Origin: Devosia crocina
GTDB lineage: Bacteria > Pseudomonadota > Alphaproteobacteria > Rhizobiales > Devosiaceae
Assembly: GCF_900116545.1 (NCBI RefSeq)
Contig: NZ_FPCK01000001.1
Coordinates: 1,364,001-1,428,000, forward strand
Length of the DNA: 64,000 bases
Direction of reading: 5' to 3'
How positions within the stretch are numbered: position 1 is the stretch's first letter; every line of letters begins with the position of its first letter. The position numbers and the translations under genes were made by a program. Of the stretch, positions 50,562-60,458 are shown piece after piece. The notes under the pieces were generated by a model that searched no databases, was not told the DNA's origin, and saw only the letters and a list, made by a program, of their open reading frames with translations.

Positions 50562-51875
50562 TTAGGCCGGCGAGGATTGCAGCATTTGCTGGAAAGCGCG
50601 GTAGCTGTCTTTGGGTTGGCGGTCGAGGGTTTCTGGGTCCATGCCGACGATGCCGAATTTTGGAGTAAAGCCTTCGGCCCATTCGAAATTGTCGATCAGT
50701 GTCCAGGCGATGTAGCCCCGGAGGTCGACGCCCTGCTTCTTGGCTTCGACCATAGCGGCGAAGTGGCGGTCGAAGAAGCTGATGCGCTTGGCTTCGTCGG
50801 TCTCCGAGGCGCCGTTTTCCGTAACGTAGATCGGCAGGCCCGGATAGTGGTTGGACACGCGGACCAGAAACTCGGTCAGAGCTTCGGGGATGACTTCCCA
50901 GCCGACATTGGTTTTCTCAAGCGGGCCGCGGGCCTGGGTGAAGGGGAAAACCGGAACCTTGGGGTCGGCGGTATAAAGGAAGCGGGTGTAGTAGTTGATG
51001 CCGACCCAGTCGAGAGGCTGGTTGAGCGTTGCCATATCGTCGCGCCAGTTGGTGGGCAGGTGCGGCTCGAGGATGTCTGTGACCTTTTCGGGATAGCTGC
51101 CCTTGAGTACGCCATCGAGGAAGAACTGGTTGAAGATGGCGTCGCCGAGCGCTGCCGCTTCGATATCCTCGGGCTTGTCGCTCGCTGGGTCGCACTTTTC
51201 CATGTTGACCACGATGCCGAGGTTCTTGTTGGTGCCGACCTCACGCATCGCCTTAATGCCGAGGCCGTGGGCGAGCAGCACGTGGTGCATGGCGCGGGCG
51301 GTGGCGCGGACGTCGCGATAGCCCGGGGCGTGCGCACCGAGGAAGTGGCTGAGGACGGTGATGCACCAGGGTTCGTTGAAGGTCGCGATGCTTTCGAGCC
51401 GGCTGCCGAACTTTTCGGCGGCAAAGGCGGCATAGTCGGCAAAGGCGGAGGTCGTGTCGCGGTTCATCCAGCCGCCGCGATCCTGCAGGGCGCTTGGCAG
51501 ATCCCAGTGATAAAGCGTTGCCAGTGGCTTGATGTTGCGCTCGAGCATGCCGTCGATCAGGCGATCGTAGAAGTCGACGCCGGCCTGGTTGATGGCGCCG
51601 GTGCCCTCGGGGATGAGGCGCGACCAGGAGAACGAGAAACGATAGGCATCGAACCCGCCGTCACGGATAAGATCGAGGTCTTCGGCCCAGCGATTGTAGT
51701 GATCGCAGGCGATGTTGCCATTGTCGAAGTTGCGGGTATTGCCGGGGGTATTGGCGAATGTGTCCCAGATCGAGGGACCGCGGCCATCGGTCTGGCCGCC
51801 TTCGATCTGATGGGCGGCCATGGCCACGCCGAAAAGAAAATCCGGGCCGAAATCGGCGCGCTTATGCGAAAACAT
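50562..51875 (-). CDS. GH1 beta-glucosidase-type glycoside hydrolase
   Basis: The start at ATG 51875 gives a normal GH1 length (437 residues). The entry motif FLFGVAMAAHQIEGG, the acid/base TFNEPW (Glu near residue 160) and the nucleophile in IYVTENGA (Glu near residue 347) are all present, and WTLIDNFEWAEGF closes the barrel. There is no signal peptide, so it acts on imported disaccharides. It lies downstream of mannonate dehydratase and KdgD, so its substrate may be a uronic-acid-containing glycoside, although GH1 specificity cannot be read here. Confidence 0.9.
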   Translation of the reverse strand: MFSHKRADFGPDFLFGVAMAAHQIEGGQTDGRGPSIWDTFANTPGNTRNFDNGNIACDHYNRWAEDLDLIRDGGFDAYRFSFSWSRLIPEGTGAINQAGVDFYDRLIDGMLERNIKPLATLYHWDLPSALQDRGGWMNRDTTSAFADYAAFAAEKFGSRLESIATFNEPWCITVLSHFLGAHAPGYRDVRATARAMHHVLLAHGLGIKAMREVGTNKNLGIVVNMEKCDPASDKPEDIEAAALGDAIFNQFFLDGVLKGSYPEKVTDILEPHLPTNWRDDMATLNQPLDWVGINYYTRFLYTADPKVPVFPFTQARGPLEKTNVGWEVIPEALTEFLVRVSNHYPGLPIYVTENGASETDEAKRISFFDRHFAAMVEAKKQGVDLRGYIAWTLIDNFEWAEGFTPKFGIVGMDPETLDRQPKDSYRAFQQMLQSSPA

Positions 51876-51970
51876 GAGAATGTCCTGAGAAAAGAGACGA
51901 AATAGCTCCCCGGCGCAAACCGGGGAGCCACCAGGCTTCAGCAAGGGAGGAAGCGAAGCCTGAACGCGGG

Positions 51971-53002
51971 TCAGGGACGGCCGTAAGCGTCCCAGCCATT
52001 GGCCTGGAAAAGACCGATGATATAGCCGTAGCAGAAGGCAAAGCCGGTTTCGAAGGGCGAGATGCCGTCAATGGTCGGAACGTGGTCGGGCATGATCATG
52101 CAATCGACGCCGACTTCCTTGTAGATCTTGAAGGCGGCGGGCATGTCCATGTCGCCATCGTCGGGGAACACTTCGGTGAACGAGAAGCGTTTGCCCTTGA
52201 TGTTGCGGAAGTGGACGTTGAAGATCTTGCCGCGCGAACCGAACCAGCGAATGACGTCGCCGATTTCCTCGCGGGGGTTTTCAAGGCTTTCCCCGATCGT
52301 GCCCTGGCAGAAATTGAGGCCGTGATAGGGGCTCTCGCAGATCGAGACGAAGCGCTTGAGGCCCTCAACGTGGGAGATGACGCTTTCCTCGATGCCGCGA
52401 TAATTGGGCGGGGTCATCGGGTCGTTGGGGTGGCAGGCGATGCGCACCTTATTGGCCTCGGCAACGGGAACGACGCGCTCGAGGAAATAGGTGATGCGCT
52501 CCCAGAACTGATCCGGGCTGACATGGCCGGCCGAGGTCAACTCGTCGGCATTGGTGATCTCGTCGGCACGGAAGGTGGGAACGAGAGCCCCGCCGCGGCC
52601 GCGTTCAGACTTGGTGCGCGGCACGCCGAGATAGCTGAAATTGTATTTTGCCGAATTGACGCCGAGCGAAGCCAGGTTCTCGATTAGCTTGCAGATGCCG
52701 TCGATCTGACGGTCGCGGTCGTTGTCATCGCCGAGGACGATGGCAGGGGAGCTGACCTTGTCGATGTCCTTGGTGTCGATGTTGAGCGAGGCGAGCGGCA
52801 GCTGCACCATGTCGAGCTTGAGGCCGGCGGCATCGACGCGCTCGATGTGGCGGGCCAGCTGGTCGCGCGTCCACTCGCGCGGCGAACCGGGCGGATCGAT
52901 ACAGACATGGTAGAGCCCGAGCTGGGCAAGCTGGCGCAGATGGGCATCGCCGAATTCTTCGACCATGCCGCCGCTCAATTGTGTTCCTACGAACATTGTC
53001 AT
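51971..53002 (-). CDS. Mannonate dehydratase family protein (UxuA-like)
   Basis: This 343-residue TIM-barrel protein resembles UxuA, which dehydrates D-mannonate to 2-keto-3-deoxygluconate. Metal and substrate residues lie in RIACHPNDPMTPPNYRGIEES, SPYHGLNFCQGTIGE and GKIFNVHFRNIKG, and the ending MPDHVPTIDG is also typical. It starts behind GGGAG. It lies between the glycosidase and KdgD genes and probably belongs to one sugar-acid operon with them. Confidence 0.82.
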   Translation of the reverse strand: MTMFVGTQLSGGMVEEFGDAHLRQLAQLGLYHVCIDPPGSPREWTRDQLARHIERVDAAGLKLDMVQLPLASLNIDTKDIDKVSSPAIVLGDDNDRDRQIDGICKLIENLASLGVNSAKYNFSYLGVPRTKSERGRGGALVPTFRADEITNADELTSAGHVSPDQFWERITYFLERVVPVAEANKVRIACHPNDPMTPPNYRGIEESVISHVEGLKRFVSICESPYHGLNFCQGTIGESLENPREEIGDVIRWFGSRGKIFNVHFRNIKGKRFSFTEVFPDDGDMDMPAAFKIYKEVGVDCMIMPDHVPTIDGISPFETGFAFCYGYIIGLFQANGWDAYGRP

Positions 53003-53058
53003 CTCCCTTGGTCTTGCCTTGGCGGCAAGACCCGTTGTTGCCTAAAGCGATGGGGTGA

Positions 53059-53961
53059 TCAGGCGACCTTGGCGATCAGGGCCTTGAGCTCAGTCATTTC
53101 ACCGGCCGTCAGGTCGGTCAATGGCGGGCGGACCGGGCCAGCCTGGCGGCCGCGTGCTTCAAGACCTGCCTTGATGATCGAGACGGCATAACCCTTCTTG
53201 CGGTTGCGCAGCTCGACGAGCGGGAAGAAGAAGTTCTTCAGGATCCCGTCGGTGGTCGCCTTGTCGCCCGAACGGAGCGCGGAGTAGAACTTTTGCGCCA
53301 GCTCGGGAATGAAGTTGAAGACTGCGGACGAATAGGTGGTGACGCCGGCCGAGAAATAGGCCTGGGCATAAAGCTCGTGGGTGGGCATGCCACCGATATA
53401 GACGAGGCGGTCTTCGAGCTTGGCGGTGATCTCGATGATCCGGTCGACCTCGCCGTGACCGTCCTTGAACCCGATCAGGTTGGGGCACTGGTCAGCCAGG
53501 CGCTGGATGCTGCCGGCGGTCAGGATGATGTTGTCGCGGTTATAAACGACGACGCCGATGCCCACGGCATCGCACACGGCCTTGACGTGGGCGACGAGAC
53601 CATCCTGTTCAGCGAACATCAGATAGGGCGGGAGCAGGAGAATGCCGTCGGCGCCGGCGGCTTCGGCGTTCTTGGCCATTTCGACGGCCATGGCCGTGCC
53701 ATAGGCCGCGCCACCCAGGATCGGGGTCTTGCCGGCATGGGACTTGGCGATGCGGGTGACGTTGGCGACTTCTGCCGGGGTCAGCGAAAAGATTTCGCCC
53801 GTGCCGCCGGGAGCGAAGAGCGCTGCGGCGCCGAAACCATCGAGCCAGTCGATATGGGCCGTATAGGCCTCTTCATCGAGGCTCAAGTCGGGCTTGAAGG
53901 TGGTGACCGGGAAAGAAAGCAGTCCGCTGCCAAGTGCGACCTTGAGCTCGTTGGGCGTCAT
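53059..53961 (-). CDS. kdgD: 5-dehydro-4-deoxyglucarate dehydratase (KdgD)
   Basis: This 300-residue member of the DHDPS/NAL family converts 5-keto-4-deoxyglucarate to 2-oxoglutarate semialdehyde, with loss of CO2 and water. I start at ATG 53961. The family motif [17 protein letters not shown], the Tyr strand [11 protein letters not shown] and the Schiff-base Lys in [12 protein letters not shown] are present. The opening [19 protein letters not shown] is characteristic of KdgD. The gene is adjacent to a GntR regulator that probably controls it. Confidence 0.88.
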   Translation of the reverse strand: MTPNELKVALGSGLLSFPVTTFKPDLSLDEEAYTAHIDWLDGFGAAALFAPGGTGEIFSLTPAEVANVTRIAKSHAGKTPILGGAAYGTAMAVEMAKNAEAAGADGILLLPPYLMFAEQDGLVAHVKAVCDAVGIGVVVYNRDNIILTAGSIQRLADQCPNLIGFKDGHGEVDRIIEITAKLEDRLVYIGGMPTHELYAQAYFSAGVTTYSSAVFNFIPELAQKFYSALRSGDKATTDGILKNFFFPLVELRNRKKGYAVSIIKAGLEARGRQAGPVRPPLTDLTAGEMTELKALIAKVA

Positions 53962-54036
53962 GAAACAAGTCCTAATGGGCAAGTTGAATAGAGGCTGAGT
54001 GCCGACGGCTGCGACATACGCGCCGTTCGTCTCAGA

Positions 54037-54052
54037 CATATGACATAATATG
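54037..54052. promoter_or_regulatory. Candidate GntR-regulator operator
   Basis: CATAT-GACATA-ATATG is an inverted repeat in the gap before kdgD. A related CATATT and GACATA pair occurs at 54,847-54,867 in front of the divergent ABC importer, as expected for a shared FadR-type operator. Confidence 0.35.
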
Positions 54053-54077
54053 ACTTGCTGTGTGTGTCGAGCGTTCT

Positions 54078-54788
54078 TTAGCGCGCAAGCTGCCGATAAC
54101 GCTTTTGGCTACCAGCCAGATGATCGCGCATCGCCTGCCGTGCGGCGTCCGGGTCCTGGTCCGAAATGGCCTCGAGAATCAGCTGATGCTCGCTGACGAC
54201 TTTGGCGAGGTATTTCTGGCTTTCGGTGTCGGGCAGGGTAGGGAACTGGCTGCGGGGAATCGAGCGGGCGCCGAACCGATGGAGGGTATCGATGAAGTGG
54301 CGGTTGTTGGCCGCCCTTGCGACCGCTTCGTGAAAGGCGAAATCGGCGTCTATCGTGGCCTCGCCAGCCTCGACTTTGGCGGCAAGATACTGATTGGCGG
54401 TGCGAATGTCGGATTCCTGCTGGGCAGACCGGCGGTAGGCGGCAATCGCGGCAGCCTCGGCCTCGACGGCAATCCGAAACTCAATCATTTCAAGGGTTTG
54501 TGGGATGCTTTGGATTTCAGTGGGCGTCAGGGGAGCTAGAATGGTGTTGCCGAGCGCCTCGGTGACGAACATACCCTTTCCCTGCACGGGAGTGACGAGG
54601 CCCGAAGCGCGCAATTCAGCGATCGCCTCTCTCACAACCGTGCGACTGACATCGAACTGCGCTTCAAGTTGTGGTTCAGTCGGGAGGCGGTCGCCGACTG
54701 CCAATGCGCCGCTCTCGATCTGTTTTTTCAGTTCGTCGATAAGGGTTTGTGCGAGGCGTTGACGACGGCGCGTCGGGACCTGTTCCAT
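54078..54788 (-). CDS. GntR-family (FadR-type) transcriptional regulator
   Basis: This 236-residue regulator has a winged helix at residues 10-75 ([34 protein letters not shown]) and an FCD ligand domain with metal-binding His/Asp residues ([26 protein letters not shown]). FadR-type members commonly respond to sugar acids. It is divergent from the ABC importer and upstream of kdgD/uxuA, so it probably represses both in the absence of a sugar-acid ligand. Confidence 0.88.
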   Translation of the reverse strand: MEQVPTRRRQRLAQTLIDELKKQIESGALAVGDRLPTEPQLEAQFDVSRTVVREAIAELRASGLVTPVQGKGMFVTEALGNTILAPLTPTEIQSIPQTLEMIEFRIAVEAEAAAIAAYRRSAQQESDIRTANQYLAAKVEAGEATIDADFAFHEAVARAANNRHFIDTLHRFGARSIPRSQFPTLPDTESQKYLAKVVSEHQLILEAISDQDPDAARQAMRDHLAGSQKRYRQLAR

Positions 54789-54911
54789 ATTCTGCTCTCC
54801 TCCGAAGCGGCGATTTCCACACCTATTGCCTTCCGCGAGGAAAGGCCATATTCATATTACGACATACCAACGACATCGTACGTCTATATGGTATCGCGCG
54901 GAGGACGTTTA

Positions 54912-56507
54912 ATGAAGCATTTTTCAAAGCACCTGATGATCGGTGCTGCATTCCTGGCCATGACCGCTGTCGTGCCAGCAACTTTTGCCGCCACGCCCAA
55001 TGACCAGCTGGTCATCGGCACCTCGCTGGCGCAGTTGCTCTCGCTCGACCCGCAGCAGGGCACTGAGCCCAAGACCCTCGAGATCCTGGCCAATACTTAC
55101 GACCGCCTGGTTCATTTCGATAGCGAAGACAATTTCGCGGTCAAGGGTCAGCTGGCGGAAAGCTGGGATATCGACGATACCGGCATCACCTTCCACCTGC
55201 GCGATGCGACGTTCTCGTCCGGCAATCCCGTGACAGCGAATGACGTTGTGTTTTCCCTCGTTCGCCTGCTCAAGCTCGATCAGTCCGCTGCCGCCGGTTT
55301 CAAGACCTTCGGCTACAACGCAGACACGATCGAAGGCCTGGTTTCGGCAATCGATGACAAGACCTTCCGCATCGAAACCACCGATGCCATCACGCCCGAC
55401 GCGCTGCTCTATCGCCTGACCAATGGCGTTGCGAGCATCGTCGACAGCGTCGAAGTGCAAAAGCACATCAATAACGACGACTACGGCAATGAGTGGCTGC
55501 GCACCAATGCGGCCGGTTCCGGTCCCTATACGCTCAACCGCTGGACGCCGAACAACATTGTCATCCTCGAAGCCAATGCCCAGTTCTGGGGCGGTGAGCC
55601 GGCCATGCGCCGCGTCGTGTTCCGCCATGCGCCGGAAAGCCAGGCTGCGCGCCTTATGCTCGAGCGCGGCGATATTGATATCGCCAATGCCCTGAGCGCT
55701 CCGGACGTCCGGACCTTTGAAAACAAGGACGGCTTCGTTATCGACCAGGTCAAGACCGGCGGCTTCTACGTGCTGGCGATGAATGCCGGTCACGAAGCGC
55801 TGAGCAACCCCTTGGTGCGCGAAGCAATTGCCTATGGCATCGACTACCAAGGCATTGGCCAGACCGTGCTTGGCCCCTATGGCCGCGCCCGCAACGTGCC
55901 GGTGCCGGAAGATTGGGAAGGCGCAATTGCCAACCCGGATTGGTCGTTCCAGCCGGAAAAAGCTCGCGAGCTTCTTGCTGAAGCCGGCTATCCCAATGGG
56001 TTCTCGCTGACGCTCAAGACCATCGCACAGGCGCCGCGTGTCGACCTTGCAACTGCCATCCAGGCAAATCTGGGTGAAATCGGCATCAATGTCCGCATCC
56101 AGCAGGGCAATGGCGCCGACATCGTCGCCTCGCACCGTGCGCGCGATTTCGATCTGCTTTTGCCGCAGAACTCGGCTGCAGACCCAACCGCAATCGGCGC
56201 TCTGGACAATTTCACCAACAATCCGGACAACTCGCTCGAAGCCAACAATGCCGGCAACTTCGTGTGGCGTTCGGCTTGGGATATCCCCGAGCTGCACAAC
56301 CTGCGCGCAGAAGCCAACCGTGAGCGCGATGCCGCAAAGCGGCTCGAAATGGCCGTTGAACTGCAGGAAAAGTTCATCGCGGCTTCTCCCGCCGTGCTGC
56401 CGCTCTTCGAGCGCTTCGAGCCTATCGTCGTGAACGCCCGCGTCGTGGGTTATGAGGGCCATCCGTGGTCGCTCACGCGCCTCGACGACGTTACCAAGAC
56501 CGACTGA
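54912..56507 (+). CDS. Peptide/oligosaccharide-type ABC binding protein (SBP family 5)
   Basis: This 531-residue periplasmic protein starts at ATG 54912 behind CGGAGGAC and has a Sec signal (HLMIGAAFLAMTAVVPATFA). SBP_bac_5 features include TYDRLVHFD, VKGQLAESWDID, FHLRDATFSSGNPVTANDVVFSL and GSGPYTLNRWTPNNIVILEANAQFWGG. The ligand is not readable; family members next to uronate enzymes often bind oligosaccharides. It is first in an operon with two permeases and two ATPases. Confidence 0.88.
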   Translation: MKHFSKHLMIGAAFLAMTAVVPATFAATPNDQLVIGTSLAQLLSLDPQQGTEPKTLEILANTYDRLVHFDSEDNFAVKGQLAESWDIDDTGITFHLRDATFSSGNPVTANDVVFSLVRLLKLDQSAAAGFKTFGYNADTIEGLVSAIDDKTFRIETTDAITPDALLYRLTNGVASIVDSVEVQKHINNDDYGNEWLRTNAAGSGPYTLNRWTPNNIVILEANAQFWGGEPAMRRVVFRHAPESQAARLMLERGDIDIANALSAPDVRTFENKDGFVIDQVKTGGFYVLAMNAGHEALSNPLVREAIAYGIDYQGIGQTVLGPYGRARNVPVPEDWEGAIANPDWSFQPEKARELLAEAGYPNGFSLTLKTIAQAPRVDLATAIQANLGEIGINVRIQQGNGADIVASHRARDFDLLLPQNSAADPTAIGALDNFTNNPDNSLEANNAGNFVWRSAWDIPELHNLRAEANRERDAAKRLEMAVELQEKFIAASPAVLPLFERFEPIVVNARVVGYEGHPWSLTRLDDVTKTD

Positions 56508-56533
56508 AACCAGACTGGACTGAACGACCGATC

Positions 56534-57562
56534 ATGAAGGAATTCACTCTCCTGGAGCTGGGAAAGCGCCTCGGGCAATTGCTCGTCAGCCTTTTCCTCC
56601 TGCTCGTCGTCACCTTCGTGATCGGTCGTGTGCTTCCCACCGATCCCGTCGGCGCAATTGTGGGCGAGTTGGCCGACCCAGCCGCCTACGCCGCCATGCG
56701 GGCGCGGCTGGGTCTCGATCTGCCGATCTACCAGCAGTTCTGGGTCTACCTGACCTCGCTGCTGCAGGGCGATCTCGGCACCGCGATCCTGACCGGCAAT
56801 CCGGTCGTCAACGATCTTGCCTCCGCCTTTCCGGCGACGCTGGAACTCGCAACCCTCGCCATCATCCTTTCAACGGCGATTGGTGTGCCGCTGGGGATGA
56901 CGGCGGCGTTCTTCCGCGATAGCTGGTTCGACCAGTTCGCTCGCGTCATCTCGCTTGTCGGTCACTCGATCCCGGTATTCTGGTTCGGCATCGTCGGCCT
57001 CGTCATCTTCTATGCCACCCTCAACTGGGTTGGCGGGCCGGGGCGCGTCGATGTTTATCTTGAAGGCCTCGTCGAGCCGCAAACCGGCTTGCTGCTGATC
57101 GACTCGCTGCTTGCCGGCGATCAGGAAGTGTTCTGGAACGCGGTCAATCACATCATCCTGCCCGCCTGTATCCTGGCCTATTCGGCCATGGCCTACATCA
57201 CCCGCATGACCCGCAGCTTCACCCTCGAACAGCTCAACCAGGACTATGTGATCGCCGCCCGGGCCAAGGGCGCATCGAACTGGCGGATCGTTTCGGGCCA
57301 TCTTCTTCCCAATATTGCGGTCCAGCTCGTTACGGTCCTCGCCATTTCCTACGGCAGCCTTCTTGAAGGCGCGGTCGTCACCGAAGTGGTCTTTTCCTGG
57401 CCCGGCATCGGTCAGTATATGACCAGTGCGCTGATGATCGGCGACATGAACGCGGTCGTTGCGGGCACTCTCATCATCGGCTTCATCTTCATGATGCTCA
57501 ATTTCCTGTCGGACCTCGCCTATCTGGTGCTCGATCCGCGTACTCGTGAGGTGACCGCATGA
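56534..57562 (+). CDS. DppB-type ABC permease
   Basis: This 342-residue inner-membrane permease has the DppB-type start (LGQLLVSLFLLLVVTFVIGRVLPTDP) and the ATPase-contact EAA loop (YVIAARAKGASNWRIVSGHLLPN), with GAVVTEVVFSWPGIGQ after it. The start at ATG 56534 follows the binding-protein gene by 26 bases. It works as a heterodimer with the next gene's product. Confidence 0.88.
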   Translation: MKEFTLLELGKRLGQLLVSLFLLLVVTFVIGRVLPTDPVGAIVGELADPAAYAAMRARLGLDLPIYQQFWVYLTSLLQGDLGTAILTGNPVVNDLASAFPATLELATLAIILSTAIGVPLGMTAAFFRDSWFDQFARVISLVGHSIPVFWFGIVGLVIFYATLNWVGGPGRVDVYLEGLVEPQTGLLLIDSLLAGDQEVFWNAVNHIILPACILAYSAMAYITRMTRSFTLEQLNQDYVIAARAKGASNWRIVSGHLLPNIAVQLVTVLAISYGSLLEGAVVTEVVFSWPGIGQYMTSALMIGDMNAVVAGTLIIGFIFMMLNFLSDLAYLVLDPRTREVTA

Positions 57563-58461
57563 GCATTGCGACCTCTGCTGGCAAGCAAAACAAGGCTTCG
57601 CTCGTGCTTTCTCGCACGGGGCGCGGCCTCAAGGGCGCGCTCTCTAAGCTGTCGCGCGAACCGGTGGGCCTCTTCGGCTTCATCGTTCTGGCGATCCTCG
57701 TCATCGTCGCGATCTTTGCGCCGCTTCTTGCGCCCTATAGCGCCACCGCCCAAAATCTGTCCAACACGCTGCAGCCGCCAAGCTGGCAGCATCTTGCCGG
57801 GACAGACGAATTTGGCCGCGACATCCTTTCGCGCCTGATCTACGGCACGCGCATCACCATCCAGACTGTAATGGCGGTTACCCTGATCGTGGGGCCGGTG
57901 GGCATGCTGGTTGGCATCATTGCCGGGTTCGTCGGCGGGCGGACGGATGCGATCCTGATGCGCTTCACCGATATCGTGCTCTCGTTCCCCTCGCTGATCC
58001 TGGCGCTTGCTTTTGCCGCTGCGCTCGGGGCCGGGCTGGAAACAGCGATCGTTGCCATCTCGCTGACCGGTTGGCCCCCGATCGCGCGTCTTGCGCGCGC
58101 CGAAACGCTGATCGTGCGCAATACCGATTACGTTGCAGCTGCCCGTCTCTATGGCGCCTCGCCGATGCGGCTTCTGTTTCTCTATATCGCCCCGATGTGC
58201 ATTCCCTCGGTCGTCGTTCGCCTGACGCTCAACATGGCCGGTATCATCCTCACGGCAGCCGCGCTTGGCTTCCTCGGCCTCGGCGCCCAGCCTCCGGCAC
58301 CCGAATGGGGCGCGATGATCTCGAGCGGACGCCAGTTCATGCTCGATAGCTGGTGGGTTGCGGTGATGCCGGGCCTTGCCATCCTTCTGACCAGCCTTGC
58401 CTTCAACCTCGTCGGTGACGCGCTACGCGACATTCTGGATCCTCGCCATGCCCGCTCCTGA
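57559..58461 (+). CDS. DppC-type ABC permease
   Basis: This 300-residue permease overlaps the previous gene by ATGA. It has the OppC-type GTDEFGRDILSRLIYGTRI signature, VGPVGMLVGIIAGFVGGRTDAILMRFTDIVLSFP, and the EAA loop YVAAARLYGASPMRLLFLYIAP. It pairs with the DppB-type subunit. Confidence 0.88.
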   Translation: MSIATSAGKQNKASLVLSRTGRGLKGALSKLSREPVGLFGFIVLAILVIVAIFAPLLAPYSATAQNLSNTLQPPSWQHLAGTDEFGRDILSRLIYGTRITIQTVMAVTLIVGPVGMLVGIIAGFVGGRTDAILMRFTDIVLSFPSLILALAFAAALGAGLETAIVAISLTGWPPIARLARAETLIVRNTDYVAAARLYGASPMRLLFLYIAPMCIPSVVVRLTLNMAGIILTAAALGFLGLGAQPPAPEWGAMISSGRQFMLDSWWVAVMPGLAILLTSLAFNLVGDALRDILDPRHARS

Positions 58462-59290
58462 AACCATCCTTTCCGTTCGTGACCTCGCCGTACGCTTCGG
58501 ACGGTCAGGCGTTCGCGCTGTCGATGGCGTGAGCTTCGATCTCGGTGCCGAACGGCTCGGCATTGTCGGGGAATCCGGCTCGGGCAAGTCCACGCTTGGC
58601 CGCGCCATCATGCGGCTGCTGCCGCCGGCCGCCAATGTGGAAGCCAGCCAACTCGATTTCGACGGTGCGCCTTTGCTGACGCGTCCGGAACGCGAGATGC
58701 GCAGCCTGCGCGGTAATCGCATGGCGTTGATCATGCAGGATCCGCGCTACTCACTGAATCCCGTGCTGACGGTGGGCAAACAGGTTTCTGAAGCGGCGCT
58801 GCTGCATCAGCGGATCAGCAAGAAGGATGCGACTGCCAAGGCCGCAGAAATGCTCGCGCGCGTTCGCATCTCAGATGTCGAGCGCGTCATGGGCCTTTAC
58901 CCGCACCAGATCTCCGGGGGCATGGGTCAACGCGTGATGATCGCCATGATGCTGCTCGCGCGGCCGCGCCTTGTTGTGGCGGACGAGCCCACTTCGGCGC
59001 TCGACGTCAGCGTGCGCGGCGACGTTCTCAAGCTGCTCGACGAACTGGTGCGCGAAAACAATTCAGGGCTCATGCTGATCAGCCACGATATCCGCATGGT
59101 GGCCGCGTTCTGCCAGCGCATTCTGGTGATGTACAAGGGCCGGGTAGTGGAAACGCTGACCAGGCTCGAAGATGCCCAGCACCCTTATACCAGGGGTCTC
59201 GTTGCCGCCATGCCGGATCCACGCCGCCCCGTGCGCCGCCTGCAAACGCTTGATCGAAGCGCCATCGACAGCCTGGAGGCCCGTTCATGA
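58448..59290 (+). CDS. DppD-type ABC ATPase
   Basis: This 280-residue ATPase starts at ATG 58448, overlapping the permease gene. Walker A is VGESGSGKSTLGRAI, the signature region is ISGGMGQRVMIAMMLLARP and Walker B is [12 protein letters not shown]. The C-terminal oligopeptide-transporter segment (HPYTRGLVAAMPD) is present. It energises import together with the next gene product. Confidence 0.88.
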   Translation: MPAPETILSVRDLAVRFGRSGVRAVDGVSFDLGAERLGIVGESGSGKSTLGRAIMRLLPPAANVEASQLDFDGAPLLTRPEREMRSLRGNRMALIMQDPRYSLNPVLTVGKQVSEAALLHQRISKKDATAKAAEMLARVRISDVERVMGLYPHQISGGMGQRVMIAMMLLARPRLVVADEPTSALDVSVRGDVLKLLDELVRENNSGLMLISHDIRMVAAFCQRILVMYKGRVVETLTRLEDAQHPYTRGLVAAMPDPRRPVRRLQTLDRSAIDSLEARS

Positions 59291-60024
59291 TCGCGGTCGA
59301 AAATCTATCTGTCTCGTTCGGCAGCGACGCCAAGCGCCGTCAGGTGGTCAAGAATGTCAATTTCTCCATTGCGCGCGGCGAGACGCTGGGCATCGTGGGT
59401 GAATCCGGCTGCGGCAAATCCACGGTGTTGCGCTCGCTTGCAGGGCTCGACCGCCACTGGACCGGAGATATCCGGCTGGACGGCAAGCCTGTGGACCGCG
59501 AGCGCAGCCTCGAGCATCTCAAGCTCGCGCAGATGGTGTTTCAGGACCCCTACGGATCGATCCACCCTCGTCACCGGATCGAGCGCGTGCTGGCCGAACC
59601 GGTACGCGCGATGAAGATCGGCGATGGTTGGGACAGGGTTGCCGCTGCACTCGAGCAGGTCGGTCTGCCGGCAAGCTTTGCCGAGCGCTTCCCGCATGAG
59701 CTTTCGGGCGGACAGCGTCAGCGCGTCGCTATTGCTCGTGCCCTAATGCTCGAGCCGCAGATCCTCTTGCTCGACGAGCCCACATCGGCGCTCGACGTCT
59801 CGGTGCAGGCCGAAGTGCTGAACCTGTTGTCGGATTTGCGGGAGGAGAGGGGGCTCACTTATCTCCTCGTCAGCCACGACCTCTCGGTGATCGCTCACAT
59901 GTGCGACCGGGTGCTGGTGATGAAGGAAGGTGAATTCGTCGACGAGCTCAGCTCGGAGGATCTTGCCTCTGGCACGACCCATCACCCCTATTCAACGACC
60001 TTGTTCGAAGCCAGCTATATCTGA
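59287..60024 (+). CDS. DppF-type ABC ATPase
   Basis: This 245-residue second ATPase overlaps the previous gene by ATGA. Walker A is [15 protein letters not shown], the signature is [19 protein letters not shown] and Walker B is [12 protein letters not shown]. The C-terminal [13 protein letters not shown] replaces the longer Cys-rich zinc end of many DppF proteins, so it is compact. It ends the importer operon. Confidence 0.88.
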   Translation: MIAVENLSVSFGSDAKRRQVVKNVNFSIARGETLGIVGESGCGKSTVLRSLAGLDRHWTGDIRLDGKPVDRERSLEHLKLAQMVFQDPYGSIHPRHRIERVLAEPVRAMKIGDGWDRVAAALEQVGLPASFAERFPHELSGGQRQRVAIARALMLEPQILLLDEPTSALDVSVQAEVLNLLSDLREERGLTYLLVSHDLSVIAHMCDRVLVMKEGEFVDELSSEDLASGTTHHPYSTTLFEASYI

Positions 60025-60053
60025 CTTGGCGGGATAGTCGCCAAGGGTCAGGC

Positions 60054-60326
60054 TTACAGCGCGCCGAGGACGATCCAGAGCGCGGCGATGGCGATCAGCC
60101 CGATAACTGCGCCATAGATCCAGAACCCGATGGGACGGTGGCGTTCCACATGGTGTGTCTTGGTGCGTGCTTCCAGCTTCCGGTCCGCGGCTGTCGCCGC
60201 ATGCCCGCCCGCCTCGGCATCCGTACCGAGCGGTGCTGCGGCTGGGTCGGGGAAGCCCACCTTTTCTCCGGTTTGGCCGCTGTCGATCTCGGCGCGGATC
60301 TGATCAGTCGTCGGAGCCTTTGTCAT
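60054..60326 (-). CDS. Small tail-anchored-type membrane protein
   Basis: This 90-residue protein has a polar N-terminal part (EIDSGQTGEKVGFPDPAAAPLGTDAEAGG) and one C-terminal helix (IGFWIYGAVIGLIAIAALWIVLGAL). Similar small proteins are common in Rhizobiales. Function unknown. It converges on the importer operon. Confidence 0.65.
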   Translation of the reverse strand: MTKAPTTDQIRAEIDSGQTGEKVGFPDPAAAPLGTDAEAGGHAATAADRKLEARTKTHHVERHRPIGFWIYGAVIGLIAIAALWIVLGAL

Positions 60327-60458
60327 CGCTTGTCCTCCTCAGGTCTATATGGCAGGCAGGCGGCTGTCGGAGCGCTGCCGAGTGTCCGTCGAGACAACGC
60401 GAGCCGTGGTGCGAAGTTTGGAGGCTGATGGGGATTACGGCGCCCCTTCGCCAGCCAG

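Noticed and set aside
50244..51905. A 553-codon rightward frame across the glycosidase
   Set aside because: Antisense to a GH1 enzyme with both catalytic motifs. High GC leaves the opposite strand open.
54924..56462. A 512-codon leftward frame across the family 5 binding protein
   Set aside because: Antisense shadow of a well-supported gene; no domain is visible.
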